Origin: Clostridiales bacterium UBA1389
GTDB lineage: Bacteria > Bacillota > Clostridia > Oscillospirales > CAG-382
NCBI GenBank assembly: GCA_002305335.1
Contig: DBQR01000033.1
Coordinates: 32,393 to 39,072 of the forward strand
DNA: 6,680 bases
Direction of reading: 5' to 3'
Part shown: in pieces, positions 1 to 6,444 of the stretch
Position numbering within the stretch: the first letter of the stretch is position 1
Layout: each line of letters starts with the position of its first letter
Notes under the pieces: model-generated
Seen by the model: only the letters and a program-made list of their open reading frames with translations
Told to the model about the DNA's origin: nothing
Databases searched by the model: none
Made by a program: the position numbers and the translations under genes

Positions 1-489
1 ACCGGCATTTATCTTGACGATACTTCGGATATTTCAATGACCGAAATCAAATCCAAAATCCGCCGTCTTAAAAACTGCGGAATGGTTATAATCGACTACC
101 TTCAGCTTATGCAGGCAGAAACCCATAAGGATAACCGGGTTCTGGAGGTGGCGGATATTACCCGTTCCCTCAAGCTTCTTGCAAAGGAAATGAAAATTCC
201 GGTACTTATCTGTTCCCAGCTTTCCCGTCCCCCCAAGGGGGCAAAGGAAAGGCGGCCGGTGCTGTCGGACTTAAGGGATTCGGGGGCAATCGAACAGGAC
301 GCCGATATAGTTATGATGCTCTACCGGGAGGACTACGATACCGGGGAGGAAAAGAACTCCGTACCCTCCGACCAGCAGATAATCGAATGTATTATCGGCA
401 AAAACCGCCACGGCCAGACAGGCACGGTGAAATTCGCCTGGCACGGCCATTACTTCAAATTCGTTCCCATCGAAACAAAATATGTATAA
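1..489 (+). CDS. dnaB: Replicative DNA helicase DnaB, C-terminal part (5' end outside window)
   Basis: This is the C-terminal part of the hexameric RecA-fold helicase that unwinds DNA at the replication fork. The frame is open from base 1 and the residues before the first Met (TGIYLDDTSDIS) already match the DnaB pattern 'IYIDDTP-I', so the gene is cut by the window edge and the Met at 37 is not a start. About 162 residues are visible. They contain the Walker B strand VIIDYLQLM, the ICSQLSR motif, the LSDLRDSGAIEQDADIVM block, and the GKNRHGQTGTVKF segment, which in DnaB carries the arginine finger and a DNA/ATP-coupling loop. The N-terminal domain and Walker A lie upstream. The spacer before Walker B (RRLKNCGMVIIDY) is a few residues shorter than usual, which looks like family variation. 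The stop codon overlaps the start of tilS by 8 bp. Family assignment is secure. Confidence 0.96.
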   Translation, partial: TGIYLDDTSDISMTEIKSKIRRLKNCGMVIIDYLQLMQAETHKDNRVLEVADITRSLKLLAKEMKIPVLICSQLSRPPKGAKERRPVLSDLRDSGAIEQDADIVMMLYREDYDTGEEKNSVPSDQQIIECIIGKNRHGQTGTVKFAWHGHYFKFVPIETKYV

Positions 490-1846
490 GAAAGTTTCCG
501 ATATCCTTAGACTGAAAGTAATAAAAACCATTGAGGGACACAATCTGCTGAACGGTGCCAATAGGGTAATGGTGGGCTTTTCCGGCGGGGCGGATTCCTC
601 CGTGCTTTTGGACGTTTTGCTTTCCCTGAGAAAAAGATACGGCTTTGAAGTGTCTGCGGTGCATATCAACCATAAAATAAGGGGTAAAGAAAGCGATTCC
701 GACGAGGAATTCGTAAGGCAGGTTTGCCGGAACAGGGGAATAACCTTATTTGTCGAACAAATAGATGTCCCCGCTTTGGCAAAGGTAAGCAAAGCATCTC
801 TTGAACTTGCCGCAAGGGAAGCAAGGTACAGTACTTTTTTTGATATAGCCGAAAAAAACTCAATCGACCTGATAGCCACCGCCCATAACGCCAACGACAA
901 CGCGGAAACGGCAATATTCAACCTTGTAAGGGGGTCAGCCTTAAAAGGGTTATGCGGCATACCCTATAAACGGGGGAAAATCATCCGCCCTCTCCTTGAC
1001 GTGACAAGGGAGGAGATTGAAGATTACGCAACTGAAAAGGGCATTTCCTATGTCACCGATTCCACAAATTCGGAGGATTTATACACCCGCAACAAAATAA
1101 GGCATACTGTGCTGCCGGTGCTTAAAGAAATCAACCCCTCTTTTATAAATGCTTTTACCAGACAGTCGGTGCTGTTTGAAAAAATAAACGAATATCTTAC
1201 CGGTCAGGCGAAGGAAATTTCCGGGGATATTTCGGAAAAAGACGAGGTTCTGATACTTCAGTATATATACAACAACTGCCCGGAATTTCTTGACATGGAA
1301 ACGGCGGAAAAAATATCAAAAGCGGTCAGGGAAAAGGCAAACAGGAAGTTTGCCGTTTCAAGAAACCTTTATGCCGTTACCGATTCGGGGAGTGTTAATT
1401 TTCGTTCACACCCCGAAAATAACGGGGAATTTATTGAATACACCCGGCTTTCAACAGGAAAGAATATACTTGCCGGCGGTAAAGTGGTTATTTACTACAA
1501 TAACAGCCCCAAAAATTTTAACCATATTAACAAAAATTCAACAACAATAACTCTCCGTTCTGATATTATAAATGGTGCTGTTTTTGTAAGACCGAGAAAC
1601 AGCGGAGATACCCTCCGGTTAAACGGTATAACCAAAAGTATTAAGAAGGAATTCATTAACAAAAAAATACCCCTGAAGTACCGGGGGCTTATCCCGATTA
1701 TCTGCGCGGAAAACGAAATAATCGGCGTTCCCTTTATAGGAATAGCCGATAAATACAAACCCACAACCGATAAACGGGATATTTTTACGATAGTCTTTGA
1801 TTTTCAATATAACGTCAAAACCGAAAAGGACGGTGATTCCGTATGA
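482..1846 (+). CDS. tilS: tRNA(Ile)-lysidine synthase TilS
   Basis: This cytoplasmic enzyme uses ATP to attach lysine to C34 of the CAU-anticodon tRNA-Ile, changing its decoding from AUG to AUA; it is essential in most bacteria. The 454-aa product has the PP-loop ATP pyrophosphatase motif SGGADSS (residues 34-40), HINHKIRG (61-68), LELAAREARY (about 108-117), AHNANDNAET (134-143), RPLLDVTREEIEDYA (169-183) and DSTNSEDLYTRNKIRH (193-208). A C-terminal TilS_C-like region covers about 368-440 (VRPRNSGDTLRLNG, then KKEFINKKIPLKYRGLIPII). Length is normal for the long form. The third motif is usually AHHxDDQxET; here two Asn replace His and Asp, and Asn replaces Gln. The start overlaps the dnaB end and has no clear Shine-Dalgarno, so initiation probably depends on ribosomes finishing dnaB. 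In Bacillus, hpt lies between tilS and ftsH; it is absent here. Confidence 0.95.
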   Translation: MYKKVSDILRLKVIKTIEGHNLLNGANRVMVGFSGGADSSVLLDVLLSLRKRYGFEVSAVHINHKIRGKESDSDEEFVRQVCRNRGITLFVEQIDVPALAKVSKASLELAAREARYSTFFDIAEKNSIDLIATAHNANDNAETAIFNLVRGSALKGLCGIPYKRGKIIRPLLDVTREEIEDYATEKGISYVTDSTNSEDLYTRNKIRHTVLPVLKEINPSFINAFTRQSVLFEKINEYLTGQAKEISGDISEKDEVLILQYIYNNCPEFLDMETAEKISKAVREKANRKFAVSRNLYAVTDSGSVNFRSHPENNGEFIEYTRLSTGKNILAGGKVVIYYNNSPKNFNHINKNSTTITLRSDIINGAVFVRPRNSGDTLRLNGITKSIKKEFINKKIPLKYRGLIPIICAENEIIGVPFIGIADKYKPTTDKRDIFTIVFDFQYNVKTEKDGDSV

Positions 1847-3843
1847 AATCCAACCGCAAAATGGTGATATTTTATGTTGCTTTTATACTTTTAGTGGTGT
1901 TTGCCGCTTCCATGTTTGCAAACCAGTCACCCACCAAAAGCATAACATACAGCGACATTGGAGGATATTTCAAAAACGAACAGGTAACCTCCTTCGTCGT
2001 CGATGAGGAAAACAATATAATATTAAAGCTTAAGGACAACACCATTGTCAAATACCGGCTGAAGGATTTTTATGTCTTTTATGAAGACTACCATGAGCTT
2101 ATAAATCAGCAGTACCCGAATATTATAAAAGAATACGACTACGAACCTAAAGCAGTAATCCCCTGGTGGGTGTCATTTTTACCCTATGTCATCGTCATAA
2201 TCATTATGGTGGTGATATGGTGGGTGTTTATATCCCGGGCTTCCGGACAGGCAAAGAATTCCAACTCAATAGGCGGTCTGGGGGGAAGGATGAACGCCTT
2301 TTCCAAAGCCCGCACCAAATTAGGTTCAGAAGAAAAGCATAAGGTCCTCTTTTCCGACGTGGCGGGCGCCGACGAGGAAAAGGAAGAACTTATGGAAATC
2401 GTGGAATTTCTTAAAAACCCCGGTAAATTTTCCTTCCTCGGGGCAAAGATACCCAGGGGAGTCCTCCTTGTGGGGGCGCCCGGCACCGGCAAGACTCTGC
2501 TTGCCAAAGCGGTGGCCGGGGAAGCGGGGGTTCCCTTCTATTCCATTTCCGGTTCCGACTTCGTGGAAATGTACGTGGGCGTGGGCGCTTCCCGTGTCAG
2601 GGATCTGTTCGAAACCGCAAAGCGTTCCTCACCCGCCATAATATTCATTGACGAAATCGATGCGGTCGGCCGCTACAGGGGCGCCGGCTGGGGGGGCGGT
2701 CACGACGAACGGGAACAGACCCTAAACCAGCTCCTTGTGGAAATGGACGGCTTCGGCGTAAACGACGGGGTTATCGTAATAGCGGCCACCAACCGTCCCG
2801 ACATACTTGACCCGGCTCTTCTCCGTCCCGGCCGCTTCGACCGGCAGATTACCGTTCATTATCCCGACATCAAGGGAAGGGAAGAGATACTCAAGGTTCA
2901 CTCAAGGAACAAACCCCTTGACGAGGACGTGGATCTGGAAATGATAGCCCGTTCCACATCCGGCTTTACCGGAGCCGACCTTGCCAACCTGATGAACGAA
3001 GCGGCTTTGCTTGCCGCAAGAAAGAATAAACAGCTTATCGGGATGGAGGACATCGAGGAAGCCGAAATAAAGGTTATCGTGGGTCCCCAGAAGAAGTCGA
3101 GGGTTATTAAGGAGGAAGCCAAACGGGCGACCGCCTACCATGAAGCGGGCCACGCCATTGTGGAACACCTGCTTCCTTCCCAGGACGACGTGCATCAGGT
3201 TTCGATAATCCCCAGCGGAATGGCGTTGGGTTATACCATATCTTTACCTCAAGAGGATAAATATTCGGTTTACAAGCAGGAAATGATTGAAAAAATCGCC
3301 GTACTCCTTGGGGGACGGGTAGCCGAAAAACTTATTCTCCACGATATTTCCGGCGGAGCTTCCAACGACATTCAGCGGGCAACCGAAATCGCAAGAAAGA
3401 TGGTCACCCAGTACGGCATGAGCGAAACCTTAGGGCCCATCGTCTTCGGCACCGGCCATGACGAGGTATTTTTAGGCAAGGATTTCAGCACCACCCGGAA
3501 CTATTCCGAAAAAATAGCCGCCGCCATCGACGACGAAATTCATACCATAATCACCAAGGGGTATGAGATTGCCGAAAAACTGCTTATAAGCAATATGGAG
3601 CTCCTCCATTTCGTGGCGGAATACCTTGTCAAATACGAAACCATGGACCGCGACCAGTTCACCGCCGTATTCGAGGAAAACCCCACCTTTGAAAAACTCC
3701 TTGCCATCAGGGAGGAAAAACACCAGAAATCAAAGGCAAACAACGAAAATAAACGCAAGGAAAACCAGAAAAGGGAAAACGAAAAAAGAATAAAGGAAGA
3801 AGAATTAAAAAATTCCGGTGACGAAACCAACACCACCGAATAA
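1843..3843 (+). CDS. ftsH: ATP-dependent zinc metalloprotease FtsH
   Basis: This is a membrane-anchored hexameric AAA+ protease that extracts and degrades misfolded membrane proteins and regulatory substrates. The 666-aa product has TM1 at about 7-26, an extracytoplasmic domain at about 28-106, and TM2 at about 108-130. The AAA module follows: Walker A GAPGTGKT (211-218), pore loop MYVGVG (243-248), Walker B IIFIDE (266-271), and the second region of homology with AATNRPD and RPGRFDRQ (328-335, arginine fingers R328 and R331). The peptidase domain has HEAGH (433-437), whose two His bind zinc and whose Glu is catalytic, plus D509 in GGASNDI as the likely third zinc ligand. All key residues are present, so the protein should be active. 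The pore aromatic is Tyr where FtsH usually has Phe, and W283 sits in the normally GAG(L/V)GGGHDERE loop. The C-terminal 48 residues are Lys/Glu/Asn-rich and probably helical. The ATGA overlap with tilS suggests coupled translation. Confidence 0.98.
   Translation: MKSNRKMVIFYVAFILLVVFAASMFANQSPTKSITYSDIGGYFKNEQVTSFVVDEENNIILKLKDNTIVKYRLKDFYVFYEDYHELINQQYPNIIKEYDYEPKAVIPWWVSFLPYVIVIIIMVVIWWVFISRASGQAKNSNSIGGLGGRMNAFSKARTKLGSEEKHKVLFSDVAGADEEKEELMEIVEFLKNPGKFSFLGAKIPRGVLLVGAPGTGKTLLAKAVAGEAGVPFYSISGSDFVEMYVGVGASRVRDLFETAKRSSPAIIFIDEIDAVGRYRGAGWGGGHDEREQTLNQLLVEMDGFGVNDGVIVIAATNRPDILDPALLRPGRFDRQITVHYPDIKGREEILKVHSRNKPLDEDVDLEMIARSTSGFTGADLANLMNEAALLAARKNKQLIGMEDIEEAEIKVIVGPQKKSRVIKEEAKRATAYHEAGHAIVEHLLPSQDDVHQVSIIPSGMALGYTISLPQEDKYSVYKQEMIEKIAVLLGGRVAEKLILHDISGGASNDIQRATEIARKMVTQYGMSETLGPIVFGTGHDEVFLGKDFSTTRNYSEKIAAAIDDEIHTIITKGYEIAEKLLISNMELLHFVAEYLVKYETMDRDQFTAVFEENPTFEKLLAIREEKHQKSKANNENKRKENQKRENEKRIKEEELKNSGDETNTTE
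3697..3840 (+). other. Charged, low-complexity C-terminal tail of FtsH
   Basis: Residues 619-666 of FtsH, beyond the peptidase domain, are almost entirely Lys, Glu, Asn, Arg and Gln (for example KRKENQKRENEKR), ending in an acidic Thr-rich stretch. The composition suggests a solvent-exposed helix or a disordered tail. FtsH tails are poorly conserved, so a specific role cannot be read from the sequence. Confidence 0.6.
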
Positions 3844-3877
3844 GTCCGGCGTCGTAATAAAACTTATCCCAAAGAAC

Positions 3878-3882
3878 GGAGA
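3878..3882 (+). promoter_or_regulatory. Ribosome binding site favouring the ATG at 3889
   Basis: GGAGA lies directly against the ATG at 3883, leaving one base between GGAG and the codon, which is too close. It is 7 bases from the in-frame ATG at 3889, a normal spacing. The second ATG is therefore the better start for the DHHW-like gene. The 45 bp between the ftsH stop and this start hold no visible terminator or clear promoter. Confidence 0.6.
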
Positions 3883-3888
3883 ATGGTT

Positions 3889-5154
3889 ATGGACGGGAAA
3901 GATGTGCTTCACGGCGTAAACAAAAACGACAACAAATCAAGGGTAATGTTTTCGGTTATCTGCCTGCTTGTGGTGCTTATTGCCTGCCTGCTTATTTACA
4001 TGTTTGTTTTCAAGGCAAGCGGTGAGGGGGATGATAATACTTCATCCCAGACCGAAACCTCCCAGACCGCAAGTCAGCCCGACGGGGATAATTCCGGTGA
4101 AAACAGCGATATTTCCGATATTTCCGAAACCGGCGAAAGTTCCGGTGATATATCAAATGATGTATCAGGCAATGTTTCTCAGGATGTAAGTGATATTTCG
4201 GAAACCTCCGCCGACACCTCCGGGGAGGAAATCACCGACCACGGCTGGGTTATAAATTACCTGGGCTATACCTACCTGTATTACGGCATAGGCCTTGAAC
4301 AGTTTACCTACACAAGCAACGTCCTTAATAAGTATGTTTCGGCTGTAAACAATTTAAGTTCGGTTGCGGGGGATTCGAATTTTTATCATATTCTCATTCC
4401 CACCCGGTGCGAATTCGTCGATATTCCAAAGGAAATACGAAAAAGCGACGATTTTTACGTCGGCAACCAGAATAAATTTATAACCGATGTTTTTGCCGCT
4501 ACTGACCAGTCGGTCAAAAACGTTGACGTTTACAACCTTTTCAAGGAAAACTACCAGAATAACGAATATCTCTACTTCAATACCGACCCCAACTATACCC
4601 ACAAGGGCGCTTATATCGCCTATAAGGAATACTGCAGGGCAGCGGGGATAGAGCCGGTTTCGGATTCCCTTTACACCGAAAAAATATTGGAGGAAAATTT
4701 CTACGGCAAGTTTTTCACCGCCACCGGGTCCACCATGCTTTATGAAAACTTCGACGTCTTCTTCTATTACGATATCGACGAAATGTATCTGTCATCCCTT
4801 AACATTTACAAGGGCGGAATCGTCAAGAAGGACGGGGTTATTTACTTCGACGTTCCCTCCTACGGTTACTACTGCTTCTTAAGCGACGAAGCGGCGAAAA
4901 TGGAAATAACCACAAAGGTGAAAACCGGCAAATCGGTGCTGGTTATCGGCGATTCGTCGGCGGCTCCCTTTGTAACCTTCCTTGTCCCCCATTACGATAA
5001 AATAACCTATATCAACACCAACCATGCCAAGGACAGCATACTTGACCTGCTTACCTCCGGCCAGTACGACGACATCGTGGTTATAAACTACAACACCACC
5101 GCTTCAAGGACGGTTCATGCCACCCTTAACACACTGGCGGGGATCGCAAACTGA
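3889..5154 (+). CDS. Membrane-anchored DHHW/AlgX-like (SGNH-fold) surface protein with degenerate DHHW motif
   Basis: The 421-aa product (start chosen by RBS spacing) has a short cytoplasmic N-terminus, one TM at about 19-41, an acidic Ser/Thr/Asp/Glu-rich linker at about 44-116, and an extracellular domain. The domain follows the DHHW-family pattern, related to the AlgX/AlgJ group of SGNH-fold acetyltransferases: a YLGYTYLYYG opening (about 124-133), HILIPTRCEF (about 167-176), TDPNYTHKGAYIAY (232-245) at the place of 'TDHHWT-EGAYYAY', NFYGKFF (270-276), and VLVIGDSSAAPFVTFLVPHYDKI (350-372) with the GDS serine S356. In AlgX/AlgJ the D-x-H of this motif and a later Ser form the catalytic triad. 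Here D233 and S356 remain, the expected His is N235, and a His appears at 238. The protein may be an altered enzyme or a binding protein. No MBOAT acetyl-transfer partner is in the window. It is probably co-transcribed with ftsH. The family call is by motif pattern; function is unknown. Confidence 0.72.
   Translation: MDGKDVLHGVNKNDNKSRVMFSVICLLVVLIACLLIYMFVFKASGEGDDNTSSQTETSQTASQPDGDNSGENSDISDISETGESSGDISNDVSGNVSQDVSDISETSADTSGEEITDHGWVINYLGYTYLYYGIGLEQFTYTSNVLNKYVSAVNNLSSVAGDSNFYHILIPTRCEFVDIPKEIRKSDDFYVGNQNKFITDVFAATDQSVKNVDVYNLFKENYQNNEYLYFNTDPNYTHKGAYIAYKEYCRAAGIEPVSDSLYTEKILEENFYGKFFTATGSTMLYENFDVFFYYDIDEMYLSSLNIYKGGIVKKDGVIYFDVPSYGYYCFLSDEAAKMEITTKVKTGKSVLVIGDSSAAPFVTFLVPHYDKITYINTNHAKDSILDLLTSGQYDDIVVINYNTTASRTVHATLNTLAGIAN
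4092..4205 (+). repeat. Short imperfect repeats encoding the Ser/Asp-rich linker
   Basis: GATATTTCC occurs twice in tandem (4108-4116 and 4117-4125). GATATTTCCGAAAC (4117-4130) recurs with one mismatch as GATATTTCGGAAAC at 4192-4205, both encoding DISET. TTCCGGTGA occurs at 4092-4100 and 4140-4148. The protein reads as repeated (D)ISD/SGD units. This suggests the extracellular linker grew by small in-frame duplications. It probably acts as a flexible acidic spacer through the cell wall. Confidence 0.6.
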
Positions 5155-5760
5155 TTATTTAAAATAAACATTGGGGATTTCCCCCACAATCACCGTTTCG
5201 CTTATAACATAAGACAGATTGATTTCTGCCTGATTCGAACTGAAGGGGGTTAATACCTCAATCAGGGCGTTTATATCAAGGGTGATTCTGTGAATTGTCT
5301 GGTTTATCCCCCCTTCAGTAAAGCTGCTTTTAATACCGCAGGAGATACTTCCCAGCGGTATTATTTTTACCCTTATTTTCGGTCCCAAACCCGAAAACAG
5401 CCGTACTGATGTTATGTTCCCGAGGGGGATTCCGAAGCTGGAGGAGGATTCCTCTATAAATAAAACCGACTGGGAAATTATTTCTGCGGAAAGGAGATTT
5501 AAAAAAGGGGTATCCACCGAGATGGAATTTATTTTCCCCTCATGGGAATAGTTTAACAAAACCGCGTTTTTAAGCCGGTCATAGAATCTTTTTGTGTTAT
5601 CGTAATAAATTTTGTTTATTCCTTCGGTTATTTTGTTTTTTACATTGAATTTCGCATACTGCTCCGCCGCTTTGTCAAAGTTTAGGGCAAACATTATCCC
5701 GAAGGATAAAATAAAAATCAATATTATAAATATCAGCCATTTAAACAGTTTTTTCCTCAA
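5155..5760 (-). CDS. yunB: Sporulation protein YunB
   Basis: This 201-aa protein belongs to the YunB family. In Bacillus subtilis yunB belongs to the sigma-E mother-cell regulon and affects sporulation; its biochemical role is unknown. It has one N-terminal TM at about 6-26. The rest shows the conserved YunB blocks: IPLGNITSVRLFSGLGPKIRVKIIPLG (111-137, the family's G-P-LG-ITG pattern followed by G-GP-I), EGGINQTIHRITLDI (149-163), and ISETVIVGEIPNVY (186-199). It is shorter than the roughly 250-aa Bacillus protein, mainly at the N-terminal end. The start is TTG, preceded by the G-rich sequence GGGTGGGG. The stop codon directly abuts the stop of the upstream convergent gene with no base between. 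It is strong evidence that the host forms endospores. Confidence 0.88.
   Translation of the reverse strand: MRKKLFKWLIFIILIFILSFGIMFALNFDKAAEQYAKFNVKNKITEGINKIYYDNTKRFYDRLKNAVLLNYSHEGKINSISVDTPFLNLLSAEIISQSVLFIEESSSSFGIPLGNITSVRLFSGLGPKIRVKIIPLGSISCGIKSSFTEGGINQTIHRITLDINALIEVLTPFSSNQAEINLSYVISETVIVGEIPNVYFK
5158..5190 (-). terminator. Possible weak terminator hairpin at the 3' end of yunB
   Basis: On the minus strand GGGG-GAAAT-CCCC (5173-5185) forms a four-pair G/C stem, extendable by ATT/AAT (5188-5190 with 5170-5172) across a small bulge. A T-rich tract (TGTTTATTTT) follows and ends near the yunB stop. It lies inside coding sequence and the T-run is interrupted, so it is only a candidate. 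On the plus strand no T-run follows it, so it would not serve the convergent gene. Confidence 0.25.
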
Positions 5761-5765
5761 GCCTA

Positions 5766-5773
5766 CCCCACCC
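5766..5773 (-). promoter_or_regulatory. G-rich ribosome binding site for yunB
   Basis: GGGTGGGG on the minus strand lies 5 bases before the TTG at 5760-5758. It is not a perfect Shine-Dalgarno but is well placed. No nearby in-frame ATG precedes the TM segment, which supports the TTG start. Confidence 0.45.
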
Positions 5774-5777
5774 GTAG

Positions 5778-5807
5778 TTGATTATATGTTGCAAATCTGA
5801 AAATAAT
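5778..5807 (+). promoter_or_regulatory. Weak candidate sigma-A promoter for the gene at 5824
   Basis: TTGATT (5778-5783) and AATAAT (5802-5807) are separated by 18 bases and match the housekeeping -35 and -10 at 4/6 and 5/6. It lies in the 63-bp divergent region and overlaps the yunB promoter candidate on the other strand. The region is AT-rich, so chance matches are likely. Confidence 0.25.
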
Positions 5808-5808
5808 A
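5781..5808 (-). promoter_or_regulatory. Candidate sigma-E-type promoter for yunB
   Basis: Read on the minus strand, CATATAAT (5788-5781) matches the sigma-E -10 consensus CATACAAT at 7 of 8 positions. TATTATT (5808-5802), 13 bases upstream, matches the -35 consensus KMATATT at 6 of 7. Transcription would start near 5774, giving a very short leader. The same -10 contains TATAAT, but no good sigma-A -35 lies at 17 bp. Sigma-E control of yunB is known in B. subtilis; here it is inferred. Confidence 0.45.
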
Positions 5809-5811
5809 ATC

Positions 5812-5820
5812 AGGGGTGAT
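5812..5820 (+). promoter_or_regulatory. Ribosome binding site for the GTG start at 5824
   Basis: AGGGGTGAT closely matches AGGAGGTGAT with one base missing and sits 3 bases before GTG 5824, a good position for this extended form. A second match, AGGTGA (5822-5827), lies 5 bases before the in-frame ATG at 5833, so the start remains uncertain by three codons. Confidence 0.55.
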
Positions 5821-5823
5821 AAG

Positions 5824-6441
5824 GTGAAGGCAATGAGGATTATTTTTATTTTTTCGGTGACATGCTGTATGGGGTTTTTGTTCTTTTATATTTTGGGAAA
5901 TCCCTTTGACGCCATTTTAACCGGAAAAGCAGCCGTCAGACAGAACAGAGCCTTATATTCCGGAAAAATGAAAATTTCCGGGGTGGTCTTTGACAGGAAC
6001 AGACGGCTTTATATCGCTTCCTTCGACGACGGCAACGGAGTGGTGTCGGAATTTGTCTATAATCCCAAGGAAAACACCTTTACCGACAATTACAGGTATT
6101 ATCAGATTTCGGTGGTAAAGCATACCGTCAAAGGGAAAGTTATTAAAAAAATAACCGCCTCGGGGGTTTACCCGGAGGAGGTATATATCGAATTCGACTG
6201 CAAAGCCGGAATTATCGGGGAAGAAACCCAAATAAACCTTTACAAAGTGTATGTGGTGCTGGAAAACACTGATAAGGAGGAATTTATCGACAACGTTATG
6301 CTTGCCGTAAAAGCCCTTGAGGACACCGGCTTTCTGAAATATGAGATAATGAACGGCAGTTTTATTGCCTCCTTTTCCAAAGGAAGCATTTCAAACAACA
6401 GATACGATATTGCCGCCAGGGTTAAGACAACCGAAAATTAG
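5824..6441 (+). CDS. Uncharacterised membrane-anchored protein, possibly YfjL-like
   Basis: This 205-aa product has one N-terminal TM (about 5-25) followed by a mostly beta-rich domain that is probably extracytoplasmic. I do not recognise it with certainty. The pattern 'TM, GNP (25-27), about 18 residues, Y, beta strands ending in D-N-Y-R-Y-Y (88-93)' resembles small Firmicute proteins annotated as YfjL-like, but this rests on pattern only. No catalytic motif or lipobox is visible. Cys14 and Cys15 lie in the TM and Cys126 outside it. The C-terminal part (about 139-185) reads as an alpha/beta segment with a helix (KEEFIDNVMLAVKALEDTG, 151-169). The start is GTG 5824 or, equally plausible, ATG 5833. 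It is divergent from yunB and convergent with the DUF3006 gene, ending 3 bp from it. The intact frame, good RBS and tight fit between neighbours support a real gene. Confidence 0.75.
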   Translation: MKAMRIIFIFSVTCCMGFLFFYILGNPFDAILTGKAAVRQNRALYSGKMKISGVVFDRNRRLYIASFDDGNGVVSEFVYNPKENTFTDNYRYYQISVVKHTVKGKVIKKITASGVYPEEVYIEFDCKAGIIGEETQINLYKVYVVLENTDKEEFIDNVMLAVKALEDTGFLKYEIMNGSFIASFSKGSISNNRYDIAARVKTTEN

Positions 6442-6444
6442 ATT

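Noticed and set aside
37..489. A complete small gene starting at the ATG at 37
   Set aside because: The frame is open to base 1 and the residues before the Met match DnaB, so it is the tail of a larger gene.
271..960. Long minus-strand open frame (229 codons) across the dnaB/tilS junction
   Set aside because: It runs antisense to two clearly conserved genes, its protein has no recognisable domain, and it is explained by the codon pattern of the real strand.
1797..2006. Small plus-strand frame across the tilS/ftsH junction
   Set aside because: It overlaps both conserved genes in another frame and has no family resemblance.
2690..2696. Possible frameshift at a run of seven G bases in ftsH
   Set aside because: The reading frame and the FtsH motifs continue without a break on both sides.
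3540..3836. Minus-strand frame opposite the ftsH 3' end, rich in Ser and Phe
   Set aside because: Its composition is the complement of the Lys/Glu-rich FtsH tail; it has no independent support.
3844..3888. Terminator or separate promoter between ftsH and the DHHW-like gene
   Set aside because: There is no GC stem with a T-run and no convincing -35/-10 pair in these 45 bases.
5953..6231. Minus-strand frame opposite the 5824 gene
   Set aside because: The plus-strand frame is longer and has a strong RBS and a TM start; the minus frame has neither.
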